Notes under the pieces: model-generated
Told to the model about the DNA's origin: nothing
Databases searched by the model: none
What the model saw: the letters and a program-made list of their open reading frames with translations, nothing else
Part shown: positions 1 through 9,414 of the stretch, piece after piece
How positions within the stretch are numbered: the stretch's first letter is position 1
Layout of the letters: each line of letters begins with the position of its first letter
Made by a program: the position numbers and the translations under genes
Assembly (NCBI GenBank): GCA_009996615.1
Contig: JAACZU010000012.1
Location: 1 to 64,000, forward strand
Length of the DNA stretch: 64,000 nt
Direction: 5' to 3'
Origin: Rhodanobacteraceae bacterium
Lineage (GTDB): Bacteria; Pseudomonadota; Gammaproteobacteria; Xanthomonadales; Rhodanobacteraceae

Positions 1-284
1 CGTCCGAGGGAGCCGCATATCTTACATCGTGTTTCGTTTCCGTCAACACCCCGAAGCAACTTTTTTTGCTTCGCAGCGGGCGACTCCTCGTCGCCCGCCG
101 GCTTCGCCGTTCGTTCCTAAGAACCGGCCGCCGAAGCGGGCCGCGCATCCTACATCCAATCTTGCGTCCGTCAAGCCCTGCGGCGATCTTTTTTCGCCGC
201 GACCCGAGGTCGCTTCCCTCCGCCGCCTCGCTCATCGAGCTTCTCGTCGAAGGGCCGCGCATCCTACATCCAAACGGCTATTCG
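1..284. repeat. Degenerate short repeats downstream of the first gene
   Basis: No gene is seen here. A unit reading GGCCGCGCATCCTACATCCA occurs twice (about 140-159 and 253-272), each time preceded by CGAAG and followed a few bases later by CGTCAAGC. A weaker copy (GAGCCGCATATCTTACATCG) lies at 10-29. The spacing is about 112-130 bases. The units lie just past the stop codon of the minus-strand gene that ends at 285. Their role is unknown, and the array may continue upstream of the window. Confidence 0.5.
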
Positions 285-1559
285 TCAAGCGTTCGATGCG
301 GAAACGATGGCGGCGCGCAGCAGACGGGCGAAGACGGCCGGTTCGCAGCGGCCGATGCGCACCTGCGGCGTGCCGTGCCAATCGGCGCAGCGCCCGAGCG
401 CCTCGGCCAATGCGGCCGCCAACGCCGAAGTCGGCGCCACGCCGTCCTCGAGGTACAGCGCCTTGACCTCGAACACGCCCTCGCCACGGTGCGCCTTGGC
501 GTCGAGCCGGCCGACCAGGCGCCCGCGGTGCAGGATCGGCAGCACGTAGTAGCCATGCTTGCGCTTCGGCGCCGGTGTGTAGCACTCGATCCGGTAGTCG
601 AAATCGAACATCGCCGCCGCGCGCTCGCGGTCCCAGACCACCGGGTCGAACGGCGACAGCAGCGTCGTGTGGGTCGCGCGCAGGCGATTGGCCGCGGCGG
701 CGACAGCCATGTCCCGATGCTCGCGATGGACATAGCCCGGCGCGTTCCAGCCGGCCACCTCGACGCGCACCAGGTCGCCGGCATCGACGAGTTCGTCGAG
801 ATCGGCGTCCTTGAGCTTGCGCCCGGAGCGGAAATAGTCATTGATCCAGCGCGCCTGGGCCACGCCCAGCGCGCGCACCGCAGCAACGGCGAACGTGCGC
901 CGCATCGCCGGCTCGGTCGGCAGGCTCGCATCGTCAAGCGTGGGCGGAGCGTCCGCGCGGGCCAGCGCATTCGCCAGCACGCGCTCGCGCACGTCGTAGA
1001 CGCGCTGGAAGTTCTCGCGCCGCGCGATCATCAGCTCACCGAGCGCGAACAGCGCCTCCAGCCAGCGTTTTTCGTCCTTCCAGCCCCACCAGCCGCCCGG
1101 CGCACCGTCGCTGCGCTCGAAGTCGGCCGCCTTGACCGCGCCGTGCGCGTGGATCTGCGCGAGCAGGCGCTGCATGCCGGCGGCGTGCTCGTTGCGCATG
1201 CGCAGCGCATGCTTCATCGACCAGTGGCGATCACGTCCGTCGAGCGCGTGGCGGCGATGCAGCGGATAGTCCGCGAGTGGGGCGAAGCTCGCCTCGTGCG
1301 CCCAGCACTCGAAGATCGCGCCCTCGGCGAGCAGCTCGTCCAGCCACTGCGACCGGTACGCGCCGAGCCGCGAGAACAGCACCAGATACGGGCTGCGCGC
1401 GACGACATGGATCGTGTCGATCTGCAGCACGCGCATGCGCTCGATCGCGGCCAGCACGTCGGCCTTGCGCGCGCGCCGGCGCGTCCGCGCGAGCAGCCCC
1501 TGCGCGGCGAGATGGAGCAGGCGCGCCTGGTGCGCGCTCAGGTGGATGGCGGAGCTCAT
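285..1559 (-). CDS. YcaQ/AlkX-like winged-helix DNA glycosylase
   Basis: The 424-residue protein has the look of the HTH_42/YcaQ superfamily, whose characterised members excise alkylated bases and unhook interstrand crosslinks. The family signature is visible near the N-terminus as RVLQIDTI (about residues 43-50), followed by the typical [13 protein letters not shown] stretch. The Q-I-D triplet at 46-48 sits where the catalytic Q-x-Q or Q-x-D motif is found in characterised members. Other conserved stretches are [15 protein letters not shown] and [15 protein letters not shown] chose the ATG at 1559, which begins MSSAIHLS, because the upstream extension to 1628 is low complexity and family proteins start close to this point. 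The gene stands alone, with a peptidase gene upstream on the same strand. The family call is firm; the substrate is not shown by the sequence. Confidence 0.85.
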   Translation of the reverse strand: MSSAIHLSAHQARLLHLAAQGLLARTRRRARKADVLAAIERMRVLQIDTIHVVARSPYLVLFSRLGAYRSQWLDELLAEGAIFECWAHEASFAPLADYPLHRRHALDGRDRHWSMKHALRMRNEHAAGMQRLLAQIHAHGAVKAADFERSDGAPGGWWGWKDEKRWLEALFALGELMIARRENFQRVYDVRERVLANALARADAPPTLDDASLPTEPAMRRTFAVAAVRALGVAQARWINDYFRSGRKLKDADLDELVDAGDLVRVEVAGWNAPGYVHREHRDMAVAAAANRLRATHTTLLSPFDPVVWDRERAAAMFDFDYRIECYTPAPKRKHGYYVLPILHRGRLVGRLDAKAHRGEGVFEVKALYLEDGVAPTSALAAALAEALGRCADWHGTPQVRIGRCEPAVFARLLRAAIVSASNA

Positions 1560-1687
1560 CGAGTGGCGCGCCTCGCGGCCTTGGATGCGGTTGCCCAAGG
1601 ATACGTGGGCTGCGCCCTTTCCTCGCACCGTTGCGACATCGCCCCTCCTCCCTCGCGCGGAGACAAGAGGGGCGTGCGCGCAGCGCG

Positions 1688-3622
1688 TCAGCGCTTCGGC
1701 GCGAAGATCGCGCCAAGGCGGTCCGGCGTGCCCGCGATGCGCTCGAGGTGCGGGTACTTCAGGCCGTCGTGGTAGTCGAGCCGCACGGTCTTGTACTCCT
1801 CGCCGCTCTTGACCAGCAGGTCGATCGGCGTACTCCCGTCCTTGGCGGCCGCGATCGCCTCCTTGAGGCGCTCAGGCTTGAACTCGCGCCCGTTCACCGC
1901 GACCAGCGTGCTGGTCGGCGCGATGCCAGCCTGGAACGCCGGACCGTTCCAGCGCACGTCGGCGATCTTGCCGTCCTTGCTGCCGACCACCAGACCGAGC
2001 GAGGCGGCGAGGTCGAGCGCCTTGCGGTCCGCCTCGGCGGCTTTCTGGAACGCGCTCGGCTGGTCGGTGTAGACCAGCTTCCAGCCGCTCGCGGCGAGGC
2101 CGTCCAGCGGCGGCGCGTGCGCTTCGATGCGCGCGCGCAGGAACGCCGCCCAGTCGAGCGGCGCGACGCCGTTCAGCGCCGCGACGACATCGTCGAATCC
2201 GTACGGCTTGACCGCGTAGCTGCCGTCGTCGACGCCGAAGAACGCGCGCGCGAAGTCGTCGAGCGAGCGCTTCTCGCGCGTCAGCTCGCGCAGCTTGGTG
2301 TCGACCGCAAGCCAGGTCAGCGCGCCGGCGCTGTAGTACTCCTCGCTCATCTGCCAGTTGCGGTACGGCAGCGGGCGACGCGCGGCGATGACCGGATCGT
2401 TGGTGGTGTCCTGCACGTCGCGCCAGGCGAAACCGGGGCGATTGTCGGCGTAGCGCGCGGCGACTTCGGCCAGCGCATCGCGCGCCTGCTCGGCCGTCCA
2501 CAGACCCGTGCGCGCGGTCAGCACGTGGCCCCAGTACTGCGTCTGGCCCTCGTACACCCACAACAGGTCGCCCTGCATCGGCACGTTGAAGTTCGGCGTC
2601 GCGAGGCCGGCCGGACGACGGAACTTGCCGTTCCACGAATGCGTGTACTCGTGCGGCAGCAGGCCGCGCTCTGGCAGGTAGCGCTCCCACTCGGTGAAGT
2701 GGCCCGGCGACTGGCTGTTCTCACTGGAGCGGTGGTGCTCCAGGCCGATGCCGCCGAGCCGGTCGGTCAGCGCGAGCAGGAACTCGTAGTGGTCGTAGTG
2801 GCGCGCGCCGAACAGCTTGTCGGCCTGCACGACGAGGTTCTGGTGCAGCTTGACCTGCTCGGGCGTCACGGCGAGATCGCGCGCCTCGTCGGCGACGATG
2901 TTCAGGTGCACGGGCGCCTTACCGCCGGCAAGCTCGATCCGCCTGAAATGGCGCCCGGCGAAGATCGGCGAGTCGACCAGCACGTCGAATGCGACCGGCG
3001 CGAACGTGACCGTGCCGTCGGCGGCCGCCACGTTCGGCGTACCGCCGGCGGCGACCGGCAGCGCGCTGGCGAACTGCCAGCCGGCCGGCAGCTTCACGCT
3101 CGGCGCGACCGTGATGCGGCGGACGTCGTGACCGGCCGGATACAGCGCGACCGCCTCCCACTGCAGGTTCAGCATGTCCGGCGTGACCACCACGCGCCCC
3201 TGCGCCGGCTCCAGCGGGGTCAGGAACTCGAACTCGACCTCCAGCGTCGCCACGCCGGCCGGCACGTCCAGGTGGAACGCATAGACCTCGACCGGATCGC
3301 GCGTCCATGCGATCGGCTGGCCGTTGCCGCGGATCGCCAGCCCTGCCAGCTTGTCGATCGCGCCGCGCGGCGCGTGCTTGCCGGGCAGCCACTGCGGATA
3401 CAGCAGCGTCAGCGGCCCGGGCGTCACCGGGATCTGCTCGCGCACGCGGAACAGGCGCCGGTCGAGATCGCTCGCATCGACGCTGAGCGTCAGCGTGCCG
3501 GGCCAGGTGACGTCGACCGGCGGCGGCACCGCCGCGCGCGCCTCGACACCGCCCCACGCCGCCACCGCAACGCATGCCGCCAGCACCGTACGCACCATGC
3601 CGCCGTTCGACCTTGCCGTCAT
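1688..3622 (-). CDS. M61 family metallopeptidase with PDZ domain
   Basis: A 644-residue exported peptidase of the M61 (glycyl aminopeptidase) family. An N-terminal signal peptide is visible ([22 protein letters not shown], after a few extra residues). The zinc motif HEYTH begins near residue 324, followed by SWNGKFRRP, the family hallmark. The C-terminal third includes a PDZ-like segment around the stretch [23 protein letters not shown]. The ATG at 3622 is preferred because GGAG lies 9 nt upstream; a GTG at 3628 is also in frame. The gene is divergent from the PHA depolymerase gene, with about 180 bases between them. Likely role: periplasmic or cell-surface peptide cleavage. The physiological substrate is unknown. 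Confidence 0.9.
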   Translation of the reverse strand: MTARSNGGMVRTVLAACVAVAAWGGVEARAAVPPPVDVTWPGTLTLSVDASDLDRRLFRVREQIPVTPGPLTLLYPQWLPGKHAPRGAIDKLAGLAIRGNGQPIAWTRDPVEVYAFHLDVPAGVATLEVEFEFLTPLEPAQGRVVVTPDMLNLQWEAVALYPAGHDVRRITVAPSVKLPAGWQFASALPVAAGGTPNVAAADGTVTFAPVAFDVLVDSPIFAGRHFRRIELAGGKAPVHLNIVADEARDLAVTPEQVKLHQNLVVQADKLFGARHYDHYEFLLALTDRLGGIGLEHHRSSENSQSPGHFTEWERYLPERGLLPHEYTHSWNGKFRRPAGLATPNFNVPMQGDLLWVYEGQTQYWGHVLTARTGLWTAEQARDALAEVAARYADNRPGFAWRDVQDTTNDPVIAARRPLPYRNWQMSEEYYSAGALTWLAVDTKLRELTREKRSLDDFARAFFGVDDGSYAVKPYGFDDVVAALNGVAPLDWAAFLRARIEAHAPPLDGLAASGWKLVYTDQPSAFQKAAEADRKALDLAASLGLVVGSKDGKIADVRWNGPAFQAGIAPTSTLVAVNGREFKPERLKEAIAAAKDGSTPIDLLVKSGEEYKTVRLDYHDGLKYPHLERIAGTPDRLGAIFAPKR

Positions 3623-3803
3623 TGCCACTCACTCCACCTGTCGACGCCGCTGCGCCGCCTAACCGCCGATCTTGGCACGCCCCGCCCGCGCGCCCATATG
3701 CCAAAGGGCCCACATGCACATGGGCGGCCGGTTCGTTTACAGTCGGCAACCGGTCCGCCCGCGCACGACGGATCCCTCCCGCGCCTGGCACACCGGAATA
3801 CGA

Positions 3804-5048
3804 ATGCTGTACCACCTGCACGAACTCAACCGCACCCTGCTCAATCCCCTCGTGACCTGGTCCGGCGCCGCCGCCCAGGCACTGTCCGCTCCCGACAACT
3901 GGCTCTCGCGCATGCCCGGCGCCGACCGCTTCGCGGCCGGCTACGAACTGCTGTACCGGATCGGCAAGGACTACGAAAAACCGACCTTCGGCATCACCGC
4001 GGTCGAGGCGCACGGACGCCACGCGGCGGTGGTCGAGGAATGCGTGCTCGACCTGCCGTTCTGCCAGTTGCGGCACTTCAAGCGGCTGAGCGACGACCCC
4101 GCGACGCTCGCGCGGATGTGCGACGATCCGGTCGTGCTGGTGGTCGCGCCGCTGTCCGGCCACCATGCCACGCTGCTGCGCGACACCGTGCGCACGCTGC
4201 TGCGCGACCACGACGTCTACATCACCGACTGGGTCGACGCGCGCATGGTGCCGCTCGACCAGGGCGCGTTCGGCCTGGACGACTACATCGCCTACGTGCG
4301 CCGCTTCATCGGCCTGCTCGATGCTCGCCGCCTGCACGTGATGTCGGTGTGCCAGCCGACCGTGCCGGTGCTGGCCGCGGTGTCGCTGATGGCGGCCGCC
4401 GGCGAGCCGACGCCGCGCAGCCTGATCCAGGTCGGCGGACCGATCGACACGCGGCAATGCCCGACCAAGGTCAACGATCTCGCCACGACCAAGCCGTTCG
4501 CGTGGTTCGAGACCAACGTGATCTTCGACGTGCCGCCGAACTATCCCGGCAAGGGCCGCCGCGTCTACCCCGGCTTCCTGCAGCACGCCGGGTTCGTCGC
4601 GATGAACCCGAGTCGGCACTTCACTGCGCACTGGGACTTCTACCAGAACCTGCTGCGCGGCGACCTCGACGACGCCGAGGCGCACCGCCGCTTCTACGAC
4701 GAATACAACGCCGTGCTCGACCTGCCGGCCGAGTTCTACCTCGACACGATCCGCGTCGTGTTCCAGGAACACCTGCTGCCGCTCGGCAAGTGGTTCGTCG
4801 ACGGCGAACGCGTCGCGCCGGAGGCGATCACCGACACCGCGCTGCTGACCATCGAGGGCGAACTCGACGACATCGCCGGCCTCGGCCAGACACGCGCCGC
4901 ACACGACCTGTGCCGCGGCATCCCGGCCGCGAACCACGCTCATATCGAGGTCGCCGGCGCCGGCCACTACGGCATCTTCAGTGGACGCCGCTGGCGCAAT
5001 GCCGTCTACCAGGACGTGCGCGCCTTCATCCGGCGCTTCCACGGCTGA
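3804..5048 (+). CDS. phaZ: Intracellular polyhydroxyalkanoate depolymerase
   Basis: A 414-residue alpha/beta hydrolase of the intracellular PHB depolymerase family, which degrades native storage granules in the cytoplasm. From the ATG at 3804 ([10 protein letters not shown]) the catalytic residues fall at Cys183 (SVCQP), Asp355 (GELDDIAG) and His388 (AGHYGIFSG). This is the numbering I recall for the Ralstonia PhaZ triad, and it supports this start over the longer frame beginning at 3672. The nucleophile is Cys rather than Ser, as is normal for this subfamily. No PHA synthase lies in the window, so polymer is presumably made from genes elsewhere. It is followed by an intergenic repeat and then a cyclophilin gene on the same strand. 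Confidence 0.92.
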   Translation: MLYHLHELNRTLLNPLVTWSGAAAQALSAPDNWLSRMPGADRFAAGYELLYRIGKDYEKPTFGITAVEAHGRHAAVVEECVLDLPFCQLRHFKRLSDDPATLARMCDDPVVLVVAPLSGHHATLLRDTVRTLLRDHDVYITDWVDARMVPLDQGAFGLDDYIAYVRRFIGLLDARRLHVMSVCQPTVPVLAAVSLMAAAGEPTPRSLIQVGGPIDTRQCPTKVNDLATTKPFAWFETNVIFDVPPNYPGKGRRVYPGFLQHAGFVAMNPSRHFTAHWDFYQNLLRGDLDDAEAHRRFYDEYNAVLDLPAEFYLDTIRVVFQEHLLPLGKWFVDGERVAPEAITDTALLTIEGELDDIAGLGQTRAAHDLCRGIPAANHAHIEVAGAGHYGIFSGRRWRNAVYQDVRAFIRRFHG

Positions 5049-5054
5049 CAAGAG

Positions 5055-5145
5055 GCAGGAGCATCGCGGCTGAAGCCGCTCCCACAACAACCGGGCTCCG
5101 CCGGGTGAGTGGGAGGGACTTCAGTCCCGATGCCTTTGTGGTGAT
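5055..5145. repeat. Dispersed repeat, GCATCGCGGCTGAAGCCGC family
   Basis: Inverted-repeat element between phaZ and the cyclophilin gene. One arm reads GCATCGCGGCTGAAGCCGCT at about 5062; the opposite arm GGGACTTCAGTCCCGATGCC lies near 5113-5133. Related copies occur at about 14020, 25165-25250, 32036-32118, 48725-48850, 59276-59345 and 63145-63215. It is a REP-like non-coding element. Confidence 0.7.
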
Positions 5146-5197
5146 CGGAATCGACGCGGACGGGTATCCTCGCCGCAAACCCCATCGGTCCATCGCC

Positions 5198-6127
5198 ATG
5201 AAGACGCTTGCCCCGCTGATCCTCGCCTCGCTCGCCTGCTTCGCCTCGACCGCGCACGCGGCCGACGCGCCGGCCAAGCCCGTCACGATGCAGCAGGTAC
5301 TCGACGCGTCGAAACCGTCCGACTGGCGCCGCCCCGACCCGAACGACACGCTGTACCTGGATCTGCCCGCCGGCCGCGTCGTGATCGAACTCGCGCCGGC
5401 GTTCGCGCCGCTGCACGCGGACAACATCCGCACGCTGGTGCGCGAGCACTACTTCGACGGCCTGGCGATCCTGCGCGTGCAGGACAACTTCGTCACGCAG
5501 TGGGGCGATCCGGAGGCCGAGCACGCCGAGCGCGCACGCGCCTTCGGCAAGGCCAGCCGCACCGTGTCGCCGGAGTTCGAGCGCGTCTCCGGGCCCGCCC
5601 TGACCTTCACCAAACTGCCCGACGGCGACGTCTACGCACCCGAAGTCGGCTTCGCCAACGGCCTGCCGGCCGCGCGCGATCCGAAGAGCGGCAAGACCTG
5701 GCTGGCGCACTGCTACGGCATGGTCGGCGCGGGCCGCGACAACGGCGTCGAGAGCGGCAGCGGCGCCGAGCTGTACGTCGTGATCGGCCAGGCGCCGCGC
5801 CAGCTCGACCGCAACATCGCGCTGGTCGGCCGCGTCGTGCAGGGCATGGAACTGCTGGCCAGCCTGCCGCGCGGTACCGGCGCGCTCGGCTTCTACGAGA
5901 AGCCCGAGCAGCGCCTGCCGATCCGCTCGGTGCGCCTGGCCGCCGACGTGCCGGCGGCCGAGCGCACGCCACTGGAAATCCTGCGCACCGACACGCCCAC
6001 GTTCAGTGCGCTGGTCGAAGCACGCCGCAATCGCCGCGACGACTGGTACAAGGTGCCGGCCGGCAAGATCGAGCTGTGCAACGTGCCGCTGCCGGTGCGC
6101 GCGGCACCTGCCCGCGCGGGCGACTGA
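5198..6127 (+). CDS. Exported cyclophilin-type peptidyl-prolyl isomerase
   Basis: A 309-residue cyclophilin-fold protein. It begins with a Sec signal peptide ([23 protein letters not shown]) and is therefore expected in the periplasm. The cyclophilin core runs from about residue 45: [20 protein letters not shown], then [31 protein letters not shown], which matches the strand-helix-strand opening of the fold. A later segment, [10 protein letters not shown]...[12 protein letters not shown], matches the family's central region. It is longer than single-domain PpiA because of insertions around residues 105-165 and a C-terminal extension. The ATG at 5198 is chosen because the signal peptide begins there; the frame upstream is only a shadow. 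Likely function is assisting folding of exported proteins. Confidence 0.85.
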   Translation: MKTLAPLILASLACFASTAHAADAPAKPVTMQQVLDASKPSDWRRPDPNDTLYLDLPAGRVVIELAPAFAPLHADNIRTLVREHYFDGLAILRVQDNFVTQWGDPEAEHAERARAFGKASRTVSPEFERVSGPALTFTKLPDGDVYAPEVGFANGLPAARDPKSGKTWLAHCYGMVGAGRDNGVESGSGAELYVVIGQAPRQLDRNIALVGRVVQGMELLASLPRGTGALGFYEKPEQRLPIRSVRLAADVPAAERTPLEILRTDTPTFSALVEARRNRRDDWYKVPAGKIELCNVPLPVRAAPARAGD

Positions 6128-6144
6128 GAGAAAGCGCGAGCAAG

Positions 6145-6235
6145 AGATCGAAACGCGAAGGACACGAAGAACGCGAAGGGAACCAAAAACTGCTCGTCTT
6201 CGTGTTCTTCGTGTTCCTCGTGTTTCAGGCTCTTG
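6145..6235. repeat. Inverted repeat rich in CACGAAGAACGCGAAGG
   Basis: The left arm CGAAGGACACGAAGAACGCG and the right arm CTTCGTGTTCTTCGTGTTCC form an imperfect hairpin between two convergent genes. This is a common style of dispersed proteobacterial repeat. No gene is seen, and I find no further copy in this window. It could serve as a bidirectional transcription end. Confidence 0.55.
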
Positions 6236-6271
6236 ATCGGCTCGTCGTATCGCTGACGGCGCCTCGGAAGA

Positions 6272-7144
6272 TCACAGCTGCGCGGTGTTGAACGTGTCGC
6301 AGCTCTTCAGGTCGCCGCCGGCGAAGCCCGCCTTGAACCAGCGCACGCGCTCGGCCGAGGTGCCATGCGTGAAAGAGTCCGGCACGGCGTAGCCACGCGC
6401 GCGCTTCTGCAGCGCATCGTCGCCGATCTGGTTGGCCGCGTTCAGCGCGGCCTCGATGTCGCCCGGCTCCAGCCAGTTCAACTGCTGCTGCGCGTGGTTG
6501 GCCCACACGCCGGCGAAGCAGTCCGCCTGCAGCTCCTGCCGCACCGACAGGCCGGTCGCGCCCTGCATCGCCGCGCCGCGCTGCGCCGCGCGCTGCACCT
6601 CGCTCATCACGCCGAGCAGGTTCTGGATGTGATGGCCGACCTCGTGCGCGATCACGTAGGCGCGCGCGAAGTCGCCGGCGGCGTGGAAACGCCGCTGCAT
6701 CTCCTCGAAGAAGTCGAGGTCGAGGTAGACGCGGCGGTCGCCCGGGCAATAGAACGGCCCCATCGCCGACGAGGCCGCGCCGCAGGCCGACTCGACGCCG
6801 CCGTGGAACAGCACCAGCGTCGGTGCCGGATACTGCTTGCCGCCGGCGCTGAACATGCGGCCCCACACGTCCTCGGTGCTGCCGAGCACCTTGCGCACGA
6901 ACTCGGTCTGCCCGTCGTTGCCGGCCGGCCGTGTCTGCTGCACCGGCGCACCGCCGTCGCCGGCCATGTCGCCGAGCAGTTGCAGGATCTCGCCCGGATT
7001 CTTGCCGAACAGCAGGCCGACGATCACGACGAGGACGATGCCGCCGAGGCCGAGCCCGCGGCCACCGCCGAACGAAGGGCCGCCTCCACCACCGCCGCCA
7101 TCCTCGACCACGTTGTCGCTGGAGCGACCCTTCTGCCAGAGCAT
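6272..7144 (-). CDS. YpfJ/KPN_02809-type neutral zinc metallopeptidase
   Basis: A 290-residue membrane-anchored protein of the YpfJ family. A glycine-rich N-terminal segment ([15 protein letters not shown]) is followed by one transmembrane helix ([15 protein letters not shown]). Then comes a putative zinc-protease domain with [12 protein letters not shown]. The downstream stretch [12 protein letters not shown] supplies the additional glutamate expected in such enzymes, and [17 protein letters not shown] near the C-terminus is a family signature. I use the ATG at 7144 (MLWQKGRSS), which matches the usual start of the family, rather than the GTG or longer frame at 7168. Substrate and role are unknown for the family; the enzyme probably acts on the periplasmic side. 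Confidence 0.88.
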   Translation of the reverse strand: MLWQKGRSSDNVVEDGGGGGGGPSFGGGRGLGLGGIVLVVIVGLLFGKNPGEILQLLGDMAGDGGAPVQQTRPAGNDGQTEFVRKVLGSTEDVWGRMFSAGGKQYPAPTLVLFHGGVESACGAASSAMGPFYCPGDRRVYLDLDFFEEMQRRFHAAGDFARAYVIAHEVGHHIQNLLGVMSEVQRAAQRGAAMQGATGLSVRQELQADCFAGVWANHAQQQLNWLEPGDIEAALNAANQIGDDALQKRARGYAVPDSFTHGTSAERVRWFKAGFAGGDLKSCDTFNTAQL

Positions 7145-7204
7145 CTGCGTTCCCCGCGTTGCCGACACTGAACGGCAGGGACACTACTCCGCCGCCCGCG
7201 CAAG

Positions 7205-7241
7205 CCGCAAGCGGCCCCAGTCGCCGGGGAGCCGCTTGCGG
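7205..7241. terminator. Strong GC hairpin after the MerR/TipAS gene
   Basis: A perfect 11-bp inverted repeat, CCGCAAGCGGC and GCCGCTTGCGG, surrounds an inner CCCC/GGGG pairing. It lies about 40 bases past the stop of the minus-strand regulator gene and before the metallopeptidase start. There is no T-tract on either side, so intrinsic termination is uncertain; it may protect the transcript end or act with Rho. Confidence 0.45.
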
Positions 7242-7279
7242 AAGACGCCGTTCAGGCGGCCACGGATGGTCGCGACGCC

Positions 7280-8008
7280 TCAGTCGGCGAGCAGTCCGAT
7301 GGCCGTGCTCGCATAGGCCATCAGCGCCGGATCGATCCCGGTGCGCTCCTGCATGGCCGCCGGCTGCTCGCGGTAGAGCGTGCCGAGCGTGTGCTGGAGG
7401 CCGGCGTCGCCGCCGGTGAACTCGCGCACGAGCGAACGCCAGCGCCGTGCGAGCGCCTGCACTTCGGCGCTGGCCGGATCCTTGGCAAGCGTCAGCGCGG
7501 CCTGCATGCCGGCGATGACTTGCGGCCACGCCAGCTCGGCCTCGCGGATGCGCGCGGGACCGAGCGCTTCGCCGTGCTGGCGGATCGTCTGCAGCTGTTC
7601 GGGGGAGAAATGTTTTTCCATGATGGTCGTAGCCTCGATGCTGTCGAACAGGGTTTCGGCATCGATCGTCGCGCCGGCAGCCGCCGCGTGCGCGACGCGC
7701 TCGAGGCGGAACAACAGGCTCTGCTGACGAACGATCGTGGCCCGCAACCGGGCGACCTGGCGCGCGAGCGCTTCGGCGAGCGAAGGCGAATCGGCGTCGA
7801 GGCAGGCGTGGATCTCCGCGAGGGAGAATCCGAGTACCTTCAGCGAGGCGATGTGCTGCAGACGCGACAGCTCGTGTTCGCCGTACAGGCGGTAGCCGGC
7901 GTCGCTGCGTGCCGCGGGGCGCAGCAGCCCCTTGGCTTCGTAATGATGCAGCGTGCGCACGGTCATGCCGGTGCGGCGCGCGATCTGGCTGACGGTGTAG
8001 CGCGTCAT
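7280..8008 (-). CDS. MerR-family regulator with TipAS-like domain
   Basis: A 242-residue regulator. Residues 1-70 form a MerR winged helix: MTRYTVSQIARRTGMTVRTLHHYEAKGLL, then YRLYGEHELSRLQHIASLKVLGFSL. A coiled-coil linker follows (about 70-110). The C-terminal part (about 115-242) is a TipAS-type antibiotic-binding domain, seen from EKHFSPEQL, WPQVIAGMQAAL and WRSLVREFTGGD. Such proteins bind hydrophobic or thiopeptide-like drugs and activate efflux or stress genes. The ATG at 8008 is chosen because the MerR domain begins there. No transporter gene adjoins it, so its target is not evident. It is divergent from the RNase T gene. Confidence 0.88.
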   Translation of the reverse strand: MTRYTVSQIARRTGMTVRTLHHYEAKGLLRPAARSDAGYRLYGEHELSRLQHIASLKVLGFSLAEIHACLDADSPSLAEALARQVARLRATIVRQQSLLFRLERVAHAAAAGATIDAETLFDSIEATTIMEKHFSPEQLQTIRQHGEALGPARIREAELAWPQVIAGMQAALTLAKDPASAEVQALARRWRSLVREFTGGDAGLQHTLGTLYREQPAAMQERTGIDPALMAYASTAIGLLAD

Positions 8009-8147
8009 CGTTCGGTTTCCGGTCGGGTGCGAGGCCATCCTGCGGCCTGACGTTGCGTGAGGGTCAAGCATCGCGGATGCATCCGCTGGCGGCCAGCGGC
8101 GCGGACGGCCGCTGCGCCCGGCGGTGCCGGCTTGCTATGCTCGGCGG

Positions 8148-8789
8148 ATGACCTCCTCCTCTCCTGCCATGCGGATGGCGCAACGCTTCCGCGGCTTCCT
8201 GCCCGTCGTGATCGACGTCGAGACCGGCGGCTTCGACTGCGAGCGCCACGCCCTGCTCGAGATCGCCGCGGTCGTCGTGCGCATGGACGAGGAAGGCTTC
8301 GTGCATCCCGAGCCGGTCGTGTCGACGCATGTCGAGGCGTTTCCGGGCTCCGAACTTGACCCGCGCTCGCTCGAGATCACCGGCATCGATCCCGGCCATC
8401 CGCTGCGCGGCGCGCTGCCCGAGCGCGAGGCGCTCGACCTGATCTTCAAGCCGGTGCGCAAGGCGATGCGCGCGGCTGATTGCCAGCGCGCGATCCTGGT
8501 CGGGCACAACGCTTCGTTCGATCTCGGCTTCCTCAACGCGGCGGTGCGCCGCACCGCGCACAAGCGCAATCCGTTCCATCCGTTCAGCAGCTTCGACACG
8601 GTCACGCTCGGCGGGCTCGCCTACGGGCAGACCGTGCTGAGCCGCGCGGTCGAGGCGTCCGGCGTCGCCTGGGATGCGCGCGAGGCGCATTCGGCCGTCT
8701 ACGACGCCGAGCGCACGGCCGAACTGTTCTGCCGCATCGTCAACCGCTGGAAGGAAATGCACGACGCCTGGCGCGGCTCGGCGCCGTAG
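8148..8789 (+). CDS. rnt: Ribonuclease T
   Basis: A DEDDh 3'-5' exoribonuclease of 213 residues that trims tRNA and other stable RNA 3' ends. The three exonuclease motifs are visible: [10 protein letters not shown] (about 19-28), HNASFDLGF (about 119-127) and [14 protein letters not shown] (about 181-194). The segment [27 protein letters not shown] closely resembles E. coli RNase T. The ATG at 8148 (MTSSSPAM) is preferred; an ATG at 8172 also fits. It is divergent from the MerR/TipAS gene and followed by a small zinc-ribbon gene. Confidence 0.94.
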   Translation: MTSSSPAMRMAQRFRGFLPVVIDVETGGFDCERHALLEIAAVVVRMDEEGFVHPEPVVSTHVEAFPGSELDPRSLEITGIDPGHPLRGALPEREALDLIFKPVRKAMRAADCQRAILVGHNASFDLGFLNAAVRRTAHKRNPFHPFSSFDTVTLGGLAYGQTVLSRAVEASGVAWDAREAHSAVYDAERTAELFCRIVNRWKEMHDAWRGSAP

Positions 8790-8795
8790 CACTTC

Positions 8796-8870
8796 GTGGG
8801 GTGGGACGCAGCGCGAGTCCCACCGAAGCCGCTGGTGGAACTCGCCGCGCTGCGGCTGCGTCCCACCCTG
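8796..8870. repeat. Small palindromic repeat, GTGGGACGCAGCGCGAGTCCCAC
   Basis: The arms GTGGGAC and GTCCCAC enclose GCAGCGCGA at about 8800-8822, and a related reversed copy GCGGCTGCGTCCCACC follows at about 8852-8867. The element sits between rnt and the zinc-ribbon gene. It resembles the dispersed palindromes of xanthomonads. No gene is seen. Confidence 0.45.
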
Positions 8871-8945
8871 CCCCCGCTCGCCCTCAGCCACCCGATGGCG
8901 CTTCGACCGCTTGATCCGCCCGCGCCGCAGGCGCATCTTGTCGCC

Positions 8946-9230
8946 ATGCCGATCTACGAATACGCCCCGCTCGATGGCCCCGGCTGTGCGCTTTGCTGCT
9001 ATGGCTTCGAACGCCTGCAGCGCGTGAGCGAGCCCGCCCTGACCCATTGCCCGGCCTGCGGCGGCGCGGTGCGGCGCGTGCTCGGCGCACCACAGGTCGT
9101 GACCGGCCAGGCGCACGTGCTGAAGGAAAAGCACATCGCCCGGCACGGCTTCACGCAGTACCGCCGCGTCGGCAAGGGTCAGTACGAAAAGACCGCCGGC
9201 AAGGGTCCGGACACGATCAGCGGCGACTGA
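8946..9230 (+). CDS. FmdB-like zinc-ribbon protein
   Basis: A 94-residue protein that begins MPIYEYAPLDG, the standard opening of FmdB/putative regulatory zinc-ribbon proteins. A first C-x5-C pair (PGCALCCYGFE area) and a second CPAC follow, giving a small zinc ribbon in the first 45 residues. The rest is basic and probably disordered (QYRRVGKGQYEKTAGKGPD). The ATG at 8946 is chosen from this conserved start; the longer frame from 8796 runs through a repeat. The function of the family is not established. The gene is followed, after a 184-base leader, by the phosphate-uptake operon. Confidence 0.8.
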   Translation: MPIYEYAPLDGPGCALCCYGFERLQRVSEPALTHCPACGGAVRRVLGAPQVVTGQAHVLKEKHIARHGFTQYRRVGKGQYEKTAGKGPDTISGD

Positions 9231-9317
9231 CGTCGTCACATTCGAAACATTGCAAGCCAGCGCAAGCAACTGATTTAACTGGCAGGACCAGTTCGCAAAC
9301 AAGCTGCTGCAACAAAA

Positions 9318-9335
9318 CTGACACAAAAGCCTCAT
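9318..9335 (+). promoter_or_regulatory. Candidate Pho box upstream of pstS
   Basis: CTGACAC-AAAA-GCCTCAT has the 7-4-7 layout of a PhoB site, with 5 of 7 and 4 of 7 matches to CTGTCAT. It lies about 80 bases upstream of the pstS start, in a relatively AT-rich leader (9231-9414). Position and layout support it, but the second half-site is weak. Confidence 0.4.
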
Positions 9336-9414
9336 CGTTCTGCAACGCGCCAGACCTACAAAGCGCGGCGTCGGCCTCATGCCGAGTCCGCTTCCCAACT
9401 TTGAGGAGTCCCGC

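Noticed and set aside
1-284. Possible CRISPR array
   Set aside because: There are only two good copies and one poor copy, spacing exceeds 100 bases, and no cas gene is in the window.
3672-3803. N-terminal extension of PhaZ
   Set aside because: The ATG at 3804 gives the catalytic residue numbering of the family and begins with the conserved [10 protein letters not shown]; the extension has no conserved feature.
1277-6127. A single plus-strand open frame of 1616 codons
   Set aside because: Most of it is antisense to or out of frame with the glycosylase, M61 and phaZ genes and encodes low-complexity Arg/Ala-rich sequence. Only the last 309 codons (5198-6127) form a real gene, the cyclophilin.
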